A stretch of 64,000 nt of DNA from Streptococcus salivarius (GTDB taxonomy: Bacteria; Bacillota; Bacilli; Lactobacillales; Streptococcaceae), in contig NZ_CP018187.1 of NCBI RefSeq assembly GCF_009738225.1, positions 2,180,501 to 2,244,500 on the forward strand, given 5' to 3'. Below are positions 17,787-24,465 of this stretch, in pieces (position 1 is the first letter of the stretch; every line of letters begins with the position of its first letter). The notes under the pieces are model-generated. The model had not been told where the DNA came from and ran no database searches. It worked only from the letters and a program-made list of their open reading frames with translations. Position numbers and translations under genes: made by a program.

Positions 17787-18064
17787 GTATTTTTCTCCTG
17801 TTCATAAAAACTACGCCTACATGAAATCTGTCGTAAACCATTGATATCATGGGCTTTATAAAGGTTCTTTCGTGAATTTTGCTTCAAATCACCAAATTCC
17901 TTGCGTATCAAGGGATTTGACCACATTTCATGTATGTGTGCACCCCCTAATAGGGGCTGGGGTGCAAATGTCAAATCGAGTTCAGCCGTTTGCCACCTTC
18001 CCCACCTGCTCTGGGCTACCGTGTTGACCACTCGCCCAGCGGTGGGGTGGCGAACCGTCTTCAT
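17783..18064 (-). CDS. Translationally coupled 93-residue ORF containing origin-like hairpins
   Basis: This ORF overlaps its upstream neighbour by four bases and its downstream neighbour by four bases (ATGA at both joints), the pattern of a coupled operon gene. The product is basic (MKTVRHPTAGRV...SCRRSFYEQEKNT) with no recognised domain. The DNA is unusual: its 5' half is the most GC-rich stretch of the island and holds two strong inverted repeats. It may code for protein and also serve as the Rep nick site. If the frame is not translated, the whole interval would be an origin. Confidence 0.55.
   Translation of the reverse strand: MKTVRHPTAGRVVNTVAQSRWGRWQTAELDLTFAPQPLLGGAHIHEMWSNPLIRKEFGDLKQNSRKNLYKAHDINGLRQISCRRSFYEQEKNT
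17939..17966. other. GC-rich inverted repeat, candidate Rep origin or oriT
   Basis: TGCACCCC and GGGGTGCA form an 8-bp outer stem, and inner CCC/GGG can pair around TAAT. It lies about 590 bp upstream of the rep gene start, in the same operon. Such cruciform-forming sites are the binding and nick substrates of rolling-circle initiators. This assignment is inferred. Confidence 0.45.
17999..18047. other. Second GC-rich inverted repeat next to the candidate origin
   Basis: CCCCACC pairs with GGTGGGG and CTGGGC with GCCCAG around a loop containing CTACCGTGTTGACC. It lies about 35 bp from the first repeat. Together they make a compact structured block inside an otherwise AT-rich element. Confidence 0.4.
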
Positions 18065-18516
18065 CGATGAAAGAATCCAAGTCTCTTAGATGATTTCTCT
18101 TCCGTCTCTTTCTCCAAGGTCTGGATTCTAGCCAGAAGCACTTCTAACTCCTGTTTCAACTTTGCTAGGTTCCTTCGATAATCTTCTTGGATTTCCTTAA
18201 AGGAGACCTCTAGCTCATCAACAAGTTCTCTAATAGGCTTTTGAGAATCATTTTCTTTAGAAAACCCATAAGCGCTTAGAATTGCACTTTCTAGCCCCAA
18301 CGAAGACTTCTTATCAGCAATCGCTTGAAAATGGTTTAGGTCATCTTCTGTAAAAAGATAAACTTTAGAATATGAGTTTCGACCCGTTCTCACCCTACTT
18401 TCTTTAAATTGAGTATCGGTCAGGCTTTCAATTTTTAATCGCCACTTTTTCAGTGTTGAAACTGAGTTAAGACCGTCAACCCTGTCCACAACTTCTTGAT
18501 AATCGTATTCATTCAT
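18061..18516 (-). CDS. Coiled-coil protein with N-terminal MerR-like DNA-binding region
   Basis: A 151-residue protein. Residues 1-75 resemble a winged-helix DNA-reading domain (NSVSTLKKWRLKIESLT and a later YSKVYLFTEDDLNHF). Residues from about 95 to 145 form a charged coiled coil (heptad Leu/Ile in LAKLKQELEVLLARIQTLEKE). It starts within the TAATG joint with the broken small gene upstream and ends in an ATGA overlap with the next ORF. A role as operon regulator or plasmid-type copy or partition factor is plausible. Confidence 0.7.
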   Translation of the reverse strand: MNEYDYQEVVDRVDGLNSVSTLKKWRLKIESLTDTQFKESRVRTGRNSYSKVYLFTEDDLNHFQAIADKKSSLGLESAILSAYGFSKENDSQKPIRELVDELEVSFKEIQEDYRRNLAKLKQELEVLLARIQTLEKETEEKSSKRLGFFHR

Positions 18517-18731
18517 TAGCTTACCTGTGTTTTCTGATTGAGAAAGTCAGTCGCAATCTGCAAAGCTCTAGATTCAATTAATCGCTCAGATCCCGTACCC
18601 TTGATAAGGTGATAGAGTTATCTGGCATCCAAATCATTACAATACTCTGGTTTTATTAAGACTATCTCTTTTGTCTCTTGTAAGTAGACTACCCACTCTA
18701 TTATTTGTAGTCCCATACCTGTTAAATTCAT
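18516..18731 (-). pseudogene. Broken first gene of the rep operon (in-frame stop)
   Basis: On the minus strand a 71-codon frame starts MNLTGMGLQIIEWVVYL and is interrupted by TAA at 18618-18620 after ...DLDAR. It then continues in frame as LYHLIKGTGSERLIESRALQIATDFLNQ and ends in a TAATG overlap with the coiled-coil gene. The preserved frame and coupling show that the stop is a recent single change. GGGGG upstream of the ATG fits a ribosome site. Function unknown. Confidence 0.7.
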
Positions 18732-18783
18732 AATTACCCCCTTTTCTGATTTTGGATAACTAGCATTTATCCGAAATAGATGG

Positions 18784-18846
18784 TATAATTACAATAATTA
18801 GATTTACTGTCCTTGAACGATGTACTAGGTTGTTCAAGGATTTTTT
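18784..18846 (+). ncRNA. Putative short antisense RNA opposite the rep operon leader
   Basis: A consensus TATAAT (18784-18789) on the plus strand is followed after about 20 bp by a hairpin CCTTGAAC/GTTCAAGG (18811-18840) and six T. A transcript of roughly 50 nt would start and end here. It would be antisense to the leader of the minus-strand rep operon, as in countertranscript control of pT181-type replicons. The -35 is weak, so this is tentative. Confidence 0.4.
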
Positions 18847-18889
18847 GTACCTTCCTTTCTTTTTTGATTGTTAGGTTAGCTCCTTTCTA

Positions 18890-19033
18890 TCGAACATATA
18901 CGTTTTTATGTACGAATGGTGTAAAATTTTTTGAGCAATCCTAATGCTCGCCAATAATTATATACGATATCATACACGATGTCAAGTGTTATCTCCAAAA
19001 AATGTACGATTTTATAAACTCCTGTGTTATAAT
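18890..19033. promoter_or_regulatory. Divergent control region of the XRE repressor with repeated TACGA boxes
   Basis: Short related motifs occur in both orientations: TATACGT and TGTACGA near 18898-18924, TATACGATATCATACACGAT at 18961-18980, and TGTACGAT at 19003-19010. A TATAAT at 19028-19033 serves the repressor gene, and one box overlaps its -35. This looks like an autoregulatory operator array. Confidence 0.5.
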
Positions 19034-19050
19034 GGTCTAAGAGGTAACTT

Positions 19051-19971
19051 ATGTTTGAAATACTTAAACCTGATAAAAAGTCTGTGGGGCGAAGACTTAG
19101 ACAAGTCAAGGATGAATTGAATTTATCCTTTACAGATTTTGGAAATCGTCTAGGACTCAAAAAATCAACCATTAATGCATATGTTAGAGGGGATAACTTA
19201 GCTCCTCTTGAAGTTTTAGAGAAAGTGTCAAAAATCTATGGGAAACCTGTAGGTTGGTTTTACTATGGAGAATTAGAAGAATACATTGAACTTTATCTTA
19301 GAAAACTCGGTTATGGTAAATTTCTAGACGAATATCCTGAAACCCCATTAAAGATAAAAGATGAGCTTTTTAGGATTAAAACAGATCCAATACAATCAGT
19401 CACAACTAACGGAGGGGTAAGCATTGGAACATTTGAAAATCCTGACTGGGAAAATGATTTTGGTTACCCAAGTGAAGGCTACTTAGACGACATCTTCTTT
19501 GAAATGCTCTATGACACGCTAAAAAATTCAATTAGACAGGAAGCTCAGAACTTTCTAAGTCAGCAAAGGGGACTTGATGATACTAAAGTCAAAGAACTTT
19601 CTGATTACTTTGCCAATCAAATCTATACTTCATATGATTTTATCGGAAATCTAGAAAATCTTACCAAAGATAAAATCAAACAAGAAGTTAAAAAAGGCTA
19701 TGAACGCCTACTTAAAGATTCACCTCAAGTAGGCGTAGAAGTTAGCTATGATTCCAATTACTTACTTGGTTTTCTGATAAATACACTTGCGGATAGCCAA
19801 ACAACAAGACAGCTACTTTCAGATATATCCCAAGCAACAGTTGGTATGCCTTTTTCACAATTTTATGAAGGTCATGAATTAGTCGATATTATCCAATCTA
19901 TCAGACCTCGACTGATAGAACTTTACCATAATACAACCTTTGATGATTGGACTGACTGGGCGGAGAAATAG
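19051..19971 (+). CDS. XRE-family repressor of the integrative element
   Basis: A 306-residue protein with an N-terminal helix-turn-helix (about residues 10-68: VGRRLRQVKDELNLSFTDFGNRLGLKKSTINAYVRG). It is followed by a long acidic C-terminal region without a visible LexA-type peptidase motif. It is transcribed away from the recombinase and rep genes and is the obvious candidate master regulator of the element. GAGGT at 19041-19045 fits the start. Absence of a self-cleavage domain suggests induction by another route, for example an antirepressor or protease. Confidence 0.85.
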   Translation: MFEILKPDKKSVGRRLRQVKDELNLSFTDFGNRLGLKKSTINAYVRGDNLAPLEVLEKVSKIYGKPVGWFYYGELEEYIELYLRKLGYGKFLDEYPETPLKIKDELFRIKTDPIQSVTTNGGVSIGTFENPDWENDFGYPSEGYLDDIFFEMLYDTLKNSIRQEAQNFLSQQRGLDDTKVKELSDYFANQIYTSYDFIGNLENLTKDKIKQEVKKGYERLLKDSPQVGVEVSYDSNYLLGFLINTLADSQTTRQLLSDISQATVGMPFSQFYEGHELVDIIQSIRPRLIELYHNTTFDDWTDWAEK

Positions 19972-20075
19972 ATAACATCAGCTATTGGATTTAATTTGGA
20001 AAATAAGCAAAGAGTTGATTTGACAGTGTTTAGAGAAGTTAAATCTTCTAAAAAGAAGAAAGATGGAAAATAAAG

Positions 20076-21533
20076 ATGGACGAGTTAAAATTACAAGAAT
20101 TAATGAGACTTGATGAATCTGAATTGCTAGAATTTAAAAGTAATAAGATTGAACCTGAAAAGTTAGGTAAATATATATCAGCTTTGGCTAATTCATCTGC
20201 AATGCTCAACAAACAATTTTCTTATCTTATTTGGGGTATTTCTGATGAAAAAAAAATAATAGGTACTAACTTTTTCCCATATGAAGAAAAAATAAATGGA
20301 GGTGAGCCTCTAATATCTTGGTTAGAGAGAAACTTAGACCCTAGAATTTCAATTCAATTTCAAGAATTTGAGGTCGAAAGTTTAAAAGTTGTTGCCTTGA
20401 TTATTCATATGACTGTTGGAAGACCCGTTGCTTTTAAGGGGACTAGATATATTCGTAGTGGCTCATCATTAAAAAATCTGGCTGAATTTCCAGAGAAGGA
20501 ACGATTATTGTGGAAATCTTTTGAAGCACGTACTTTTGAAAAAGAATTTGCACTAACCAACTGCTCTACCGATGATTTAATTTCACTTCTAGACTGCGAA
20601 ACATACAGAAAAATGTTAAATTATCCTCCTGAATCTAGCTACGATGAATTATTGCAACACATGATTGACGATAACATTATTGAACAATCAGGTAGTGGCT
20701 TCAATATAACCAACATGGGAGCCTATACATTTGCTAAGAATCTCTCTAATTTTGAAAAACTAAAGTCACATGCCATAAGAGTTATCCGCTACGACGGAAA
20801 CAATAAGTTCTATGCCAAAGAAGATATCACCGCAGGAAAAGGTGTTGCTGTCGGTTTTGAGGGATTACTTAATTATATTAGAATGAGACTCCCTTTAACT
20901 ACTGAAATTTATGATAAAAATGGCCAAAGAATTGAGAGAACAGACTATCCTGATATCGTAATTAGAGAGATTGTTGCTAATCAAATAGTACACCAAGACT
21001 TTTCTATATCTGGGACGAATCCGATGATTGAAATTTACGATAATCGTATAGAGTTTACAAATCCTGGTGTTCCTATCAATGAACCCGATAGATTACTTGA
21101 CCTCCCGCCTATTTCTCGTAATGAAGATTTAGCAAATCTTTTTCGAAAAATGCACCTTGTTGAATCTCGTGGCAGTGGAATTGATAAAATCATCATTACT
21201 CTAGAAAGTGAGAATCTTCCTGCACCCGACATTTCAGCCAAGGGGGATAATACTTCCGTTACTATTTTCAAGAGAAAAAATATTAGCGAGATGAACGATA
21301 AAGAAAGAGTTAATGCAATATTCTATCATGCATCTATTCTGTATGTAGAAAATGACTACATGACGAATAAAACAGTTCGTGACCGCTTTGGGTTGACTTC
21401 AAAGCAATCAGCATTAGCTACAAAAATTATCTCTTCGGCAGTCAAAAGCGGAAAAGTTAAACCATATGATGAAAATGCAGGGAACAAATTCATGCAGTAT
21501 ATTCCTTACTATGCTCAGGGATATAATGAGTAG
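20076..21533 (+). CDS. AlbA_2 (Schlafen-like) / HATPase_c_4 regulator protein
   Basis: The 485-residue protein has an N-terminal AlbA_2 domain (about 10-130) with ELLEFKSNK and SYLIWGISDEKKIIGT. A C-terminal ATPase-like block follows, with IREIVANQIVHQDFSISG (Asn and Asp/His of the Bergerat-like fold), EFTNPGVP and ESRGSGIDKII, and then a winged-helix tail. Such proteins are called ATP-dependent DNA helicase-like or transcriptional regulators; related ones occur in mobile elements and some in defence loci. It is the last gene before the internal att copy, transcribed with or after the repressor. Confidence 0.85.
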   Translation: MDELKLQELMRLDESELLEFKSNKIEPEKLGKYISALANSSAMLNKQFSYLIWGISDEKKIIGTNFFPYEEKINGGEPLISWLERNLDPRISIQFQEFEVESLKVVALIIHMTVGRPVAFKGTRYIRSGSSLKNLAEFPEKERLLWKSFEARTFEKEFALTNCSTDDLISLLDCETYRKMLNYPPESSYDELLQHMIDDNIIEQSGSGFNITNMGAYTFAKNLSNFEKLKSHAIRVIRYDGNNKFYAKEDITAGKGVAVGFEGLLNYIRMRLPLTTEIYDKNGQRIERTDYPDIVIREIVANQIVHQDFSISGTNPMIEIYDNRIEFTNPGVPINEPDRLLDLPPISRNEDLANLFRKMHLVESRGSGIDKIIITLESENLPAPDISAKGDNTSVTIFKRKNISEMNDKERVNAIFYHASILYVENDYMTNKTVRDRFGLTSKQSALATKIISSAVKSGKVKPYDENAGNKFMQYIPYYAQGYNE

Positions 21534-21538
21534 GATTT

Positions 21539-21550
21539 TATCTGATTAAA
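21539..21550 (+). repeat. TATCTGATTAAA repeat, right copy
   Basis: Identical to 14492-14503. Together with that copy it frames the recombinase-to-ATPase unit. Confidence 0.45.
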
Positions 21551-21661
21551 ACTAAAGCAAGGTCAAAATCACCCAAGTTCATCAACAATTGAAAAGTTAA
21601 AAAGCCCATAAAATCAACGTTTCTGTCAATCATGAATATTACTAAACCATACATTACGCTC

Positions 21662-21676
21662 ACTGAGGTAAAATAA
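21662..21676 (+). repeat. Internal attachment-site copy (right end of the integrative element)
   Basis: ACTGAGGTAAAATAA is an exact copy of the rpmG end. It closes a 15-codon frame starting at 21632 whose last residues are LTEVK, mimicking the L33 C-terminus (FTEVK). That is as expected if the element carries a replacement gene tail. Confidence 0.78.
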
Positions 21677-21701
21677 GGTTTCAATACGAATCAATACAAA
21701 A

Positions 21702-21730
21702 GAAAAACGCTGATTTCAAGCGTTTTTTCT
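21702..21730 (+). terminator. Hairpin terminator just past the internal att copy
   Basis: AAACGCT pairs with AGCGTTT around a seven-base loop, followed by a T-run. Confidence 0.65.
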
Positions 21731-21861
21731 TTTTGCAAAATGCAGTATATTGCACTGTATTTCAATTCAAACTCTACCTTTTGCTCTACCTTTTTCTTAA
21801 TTGATTTCTGTTCGTAATGAGCCAAGTCAACTTAATCTTGATTAAATAATAGCAATATATC

Positions 21862-22383
21862 TTATCTAATACTTTTCCTGTAATTAATATACTCGGTTAA
21901 TGTCATAATTGACAAATTTCCAGATTTATCTTCAACAATATATAAATCATTTAGACCTTCATTACTATTATTATCGAGAATACTTTTTGCTTCGATAATT
22001 TTTTCTATCGACTCTTGGAGTTCATATTCAGAAATATCGCATGGCACTTCTAAATATATTGTTCCTTTACTGGTATTAGATTTAATGGTCAGTTTAGCAG
22101 TTTTTTCATTTTGTTTAGCATCAAGTATAACTACATTCTTTTTTTTCATCTTAGAAATAATCTTAATAATATCTTTCAAAATATCTACACATAGAGCTAT
22201 TTCAAGATCATTCAAAAAATCATTATTAATCAACATTTCAATAAAAGAATTGAACGAAGCTTGAATCTGATCCCCCTTAAGGAAAGCAATCTCAATGTCA
22301 TCACTTTTAAATTGTTTTTGAATATCTAACTGTTCGTCAACTGTAAAAAGATCTGGAGCTTTAATTAGTATTCCCTTTGCCAT
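21862..22383 (-). CDS. Orphan 173-residue protein, unknown function
   Basis: A soluble protein with alternating charged and hydrophobic stretches. It has two helical blocks (FIEMLINNDFLNDLEIALCVDIL...KMKKK), a beta-rich region (VVILDAKQNEKTAKLTIKS) and a C-terminal segment with YIVEDKSGNLSIMTLTEYINYR. No signal peptide or membrane helix is seen. AGGGA upstream fits a ribosome site. It is alone in its region and more AT-rich than core genes, suggesting acquired DNA. The N-terminal segment might bind a ligand, but no family is recognised. Confidence 0.7.
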   Translation of the reverse strand: MAKGILIKAPDLFTVDEQLDIQKQFKSDDIEIAFLKGDQIQASFNSFIEMLINNDFLNDLEIALCVDILKDIIKIISKMKKKNVVILDAKQNEKTAKLTIKSNTSKGTIYLEVPCDISEYELQESIEKIIEAKSILDNNSNEGLNDLYIVEDKSGNLSIMTLTEYINYRKSIR

Positions 22384-22458
22384 AAATATCCCTCCTTGAA
22401 TTAATTAATTAGGACTAATGTCTAATTATCAATATTAATACTCTATTCTTTTAGTAAT

Positions 22459-22583
22459 AGCGCTCTAAAATCTGTAGTTTTGTTTAAACTATAGAAGCTA
22501 GAGTGCTTTTTATATTATTTTAAAAAAACAAAAGTACAGATTTTACTGTACATCAGAATTTTAATAGGAATTCTGATTTTTTT
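22459..22583 (+). other. Cluster of three strong hairpins in gene-free DNA
   Basis: Hairpin 1 (22459-22507) combines AGCGCTCTA/TAGAGTGCT and CTGTAGTTT/AAACTATAG, followed by T. Hairpin 2 is GTACAG/CTGTAC (22534-22551). Hairpin 3 is ATCAGAATT/AATTCTGAT (22552-22577), followed by seven T. Hairpins 1 and 3 look like terminators of plus-strand transcripts, yet no plus-strand gene lies directly upstream. They could end unannotated small RNAs. Confidence 0.5.
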
Positions 22584-22743
22584 ATGCAAATCCATTTAAA
22601 AGCCAAAGGGTGTTTAATTATTATTTATTAAAATATAGATAAATATCATTTGATTAGTATTTGTTAAGTAGGAGTGTTTAATTTAAACGACTTCATTATA
22701 ATGGTTGTCACATACATTAAAATAATAAAAAAATTAAAAAAGG

Positions 22744-22771
22744 TTGAAAAATAAAAATAACATGTTATAAT
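22744..22771 (+). promoter_or_regulatory. Strong promoter of a structured leader RNA
   Basis: TTGAAA (22744-22749), 16-bp spacer, TATAAT (22766-22771). It is one of the best promoters in the window, yet no sizeable ORF follows for 600 bp. Confidence 0.65.
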
Positions 22772-22777
22772 TATAGC

Positions 22778-23077
22778 GTCTATATGAATAGGGAATATTG
22801 GTAGTAGTAACTTTAAGCCAACTTGATTGTAATCTTTCAACTCTTTTAGGGAGAGTTTTATACGATTACGTGTTGGTGCTTGGTACTATATGATATGGTA
22901 TTGGGATAGGGTTATCATACCGATATTTTGATTTGTAAGATAGGGGTAGAGCGTAAGTAAAGGGGACGCTCTTTAAAATGGGGAGAAGTTTTTATGAAAT
23001 ATATGTAAATTAGCAATACTGCTGGATTCAAAAACACTTTTATTAGCAAAGCGTTTTTTCTCCTGCAGTTTTTTTAT
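22778..23077 (+). ncRNA. Putative ~300-nt structured RNA with tetrapeptide ORF and terminator
   Basis: After the strong promoter the sequence holds GGTAT...ATACC and GAGCGT...ACGCTC stems. It then has GGGGAG with a four-codon ORF (MKYM, 22994-23008). It ends in a long composite hairpin (23018-23069: ACTGC..GGA with TCC.GCAGT and an inner AAAAAC/GTTTTT arm) and seven or eight T. This could be an independent small RNA, or a leader whose tiny ORF or ligand controls read-through toward the EPS region. No known riboswitch class was recognised, including GEMM c-di-GMP types. Confidence 0.45.
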
Positions 23078-23394
23078 TTATTAAATAGTGTATTTTTAAA
23101 TTCGGGGGAGAAGACTAGAAAATCTCAAAACAATTGATATCCTTGGATGATATGACTTAGTTTTCTTGTCTTACTTCTTGAATTTTATACGTAATGATAG
23201 TCTTTTTATTGAGACCTTTTTCTTTATCTACTTTACATCATTTGCAAAACAAGACCAATAGCGAGGGCATTCCCTTTAATGCTTTTGGAGAAAGGATAAC
23301 TCATTTTCCTTTTTATTGGGGATAATAAAGTGATAATGTAGAGTCTTATTTGTCAATATTATATTGATTTTGTATAGGTCATAGGGGGGATCTT
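23078..23394 (+). other. Degenerate gene-free stretch before the wecB remnant
   Basis: No intact gene is visible. A plus-strand frame near 23160-23330 reads like a decayed membrane protein (…RNDSLFIETFFFIYFTSFAKQ, a stop, then …GIPFNAFGERI), so this may be another pseudogene. A possible promoter (TTGTCA at 23350, TATAGG at 23373) lies very close to the wecB start. Confidence 0.35.
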
Positions 23395-24181
23395 ATGGGA
23401 AAATTAAATATTATGGTTGTCTTTGGGACAAGACCAGAGGCAATTAAGATGGCGCCGTTAATTCTTGAGTTGAAATAACATCAAGAAACCATTAATACTA
23501 TTACAGTAGTCACAGCTCAACACCATCAAATGCTTGACCAGGTTTTGGAGACTTTTGAAATAGTTCCTGATTATGATTTGGATATCATAGGAAAAAAATC
23601 AATCACTTCAGGAAATTACTTCTAAAATTTTGGCTAATTTTGATCCAGTTGTTAAGAAAGAACAACCTGATTTGGTTTTAGTTCATAGTGATACTACAAC
23701 AACTTTTGCTGCTGGATTGGTTGCATTTTACAATAAAGTAAGTATTGGTCACGTTGAGGCTGGGCTTAGAACTTATGACAAATATTCACCATATCTAGAG
23801 GAAATGAATCGTCAGGTGACGGTTGTGACTAATTCTATCCATCATGCTGTTAAGCTGGTAGATCTCGGTATTAGTACTAGGATTATTGGTGGTAAGGTTA
23901 AACATTCAACAGATGCCTCTATTGGAAGTACAGCTCTGGAACAAATCAGACAACTGAATTTTGATTGTGCTTTCATTGGTGCTAATGGAGTTGATGCCAA
24001 TTATTTCACAACGCCAGATATGGAAGAGGCGGTCATTAAACGAACAGTGATAGCTAATGCGCAAAAAGCCTATGTTCTAGCTGATGCTTCTAAACTTGGT
24101 CAGGTTACCTATGCTAAGGTAGCCGAGGTTGAGAAAGTAACCATAATCACAAATGCTTCGGACGAAGGGCTCCTTAAATAA
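23395..24181 (+). pseudogene. Chimeric remnant: wecB 5' part joined to fruR 3' part
   Basis: The first part starts MGKLNIMVVFGTRPEAIKMAP, the N-terminus of UDP-GlcNAc 2-epimerase (WecB/MnaA), and is closed by TAA after 26 codons. The same frame continues with [13 protein letters not shown], then shifts frame near 23600 and continues LVLVHSDTTTTFAAG and VGHVEAGLRT-like sequence to EEMNRQ. There the homology switches abruptly to the C-terminal domain of a DeoR/FruR repressor (VVTNSIHHAVKLVDLG...IIGGKV...CAFIGANGVD). Both halves are broken. The joint is a recombination scar. Confidence 0.85.
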
Positions 24182-24210
24182 TTAAAAGAGAAAACGAGGG
24201 TTATTGAAGT

Positions 24211-24450
24211 ATGATTTATACTGTGACGCTAAACCCATCAATCGACTTCATTGTTCGTATCGACAAGGTAGAGATTGGTGAAGTTAACCGTATAGAGAGT
24301 GATGATAAATTCGCTGGCGGTAAGGGGATTAATGTCAGCCGTATTCTACAACGTTTAGGAATTGACAATACTGCTACGGGCTTCATCGGTGGTTTTACAG
24401 GACGTTTTGTTACAGACAGTTTGGATGCTGAAGGTATTAAAACTACTTAG
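24211..24450 (+). pseudogene. fruK: 5' fragment of 1-phosphofructokinase
   Basis: The 79 codons MIYTVTLNPSIDFIVR...FAGGKGINVSRIL match the substrate-binding start of PfkB-family 1-phosphofructokinase. The frame stops at GIKTT, leaving about a quarter of the normal length of roughly 300 residues and no C-terminal ATP site or catalytic GAGD motif. It follows the fruR piece with a 29-bp gap, as in an intact fruR-fruK operon. The diguanylate cyclase starts 15 bp later. The fragment may still provide transcription to that gene. Confidence 0.88.
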
Positions 24451-24465
24451 AATGGTGAGGCTGTA

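Noticed and set aside
20000..20075. Small ORF between the repressor and the AlbA gene
   Set aside because: A lysine-rich frame runs here but has no start codon with a ribosome site.
22778..23077. c-di-GMP (GEMM) riboswitch or tmRNA/RNase P RNA
   Set aside because: None of the conserved bases of these RNAs could be aligned by eye; kept only as an unnamed structured RNA.
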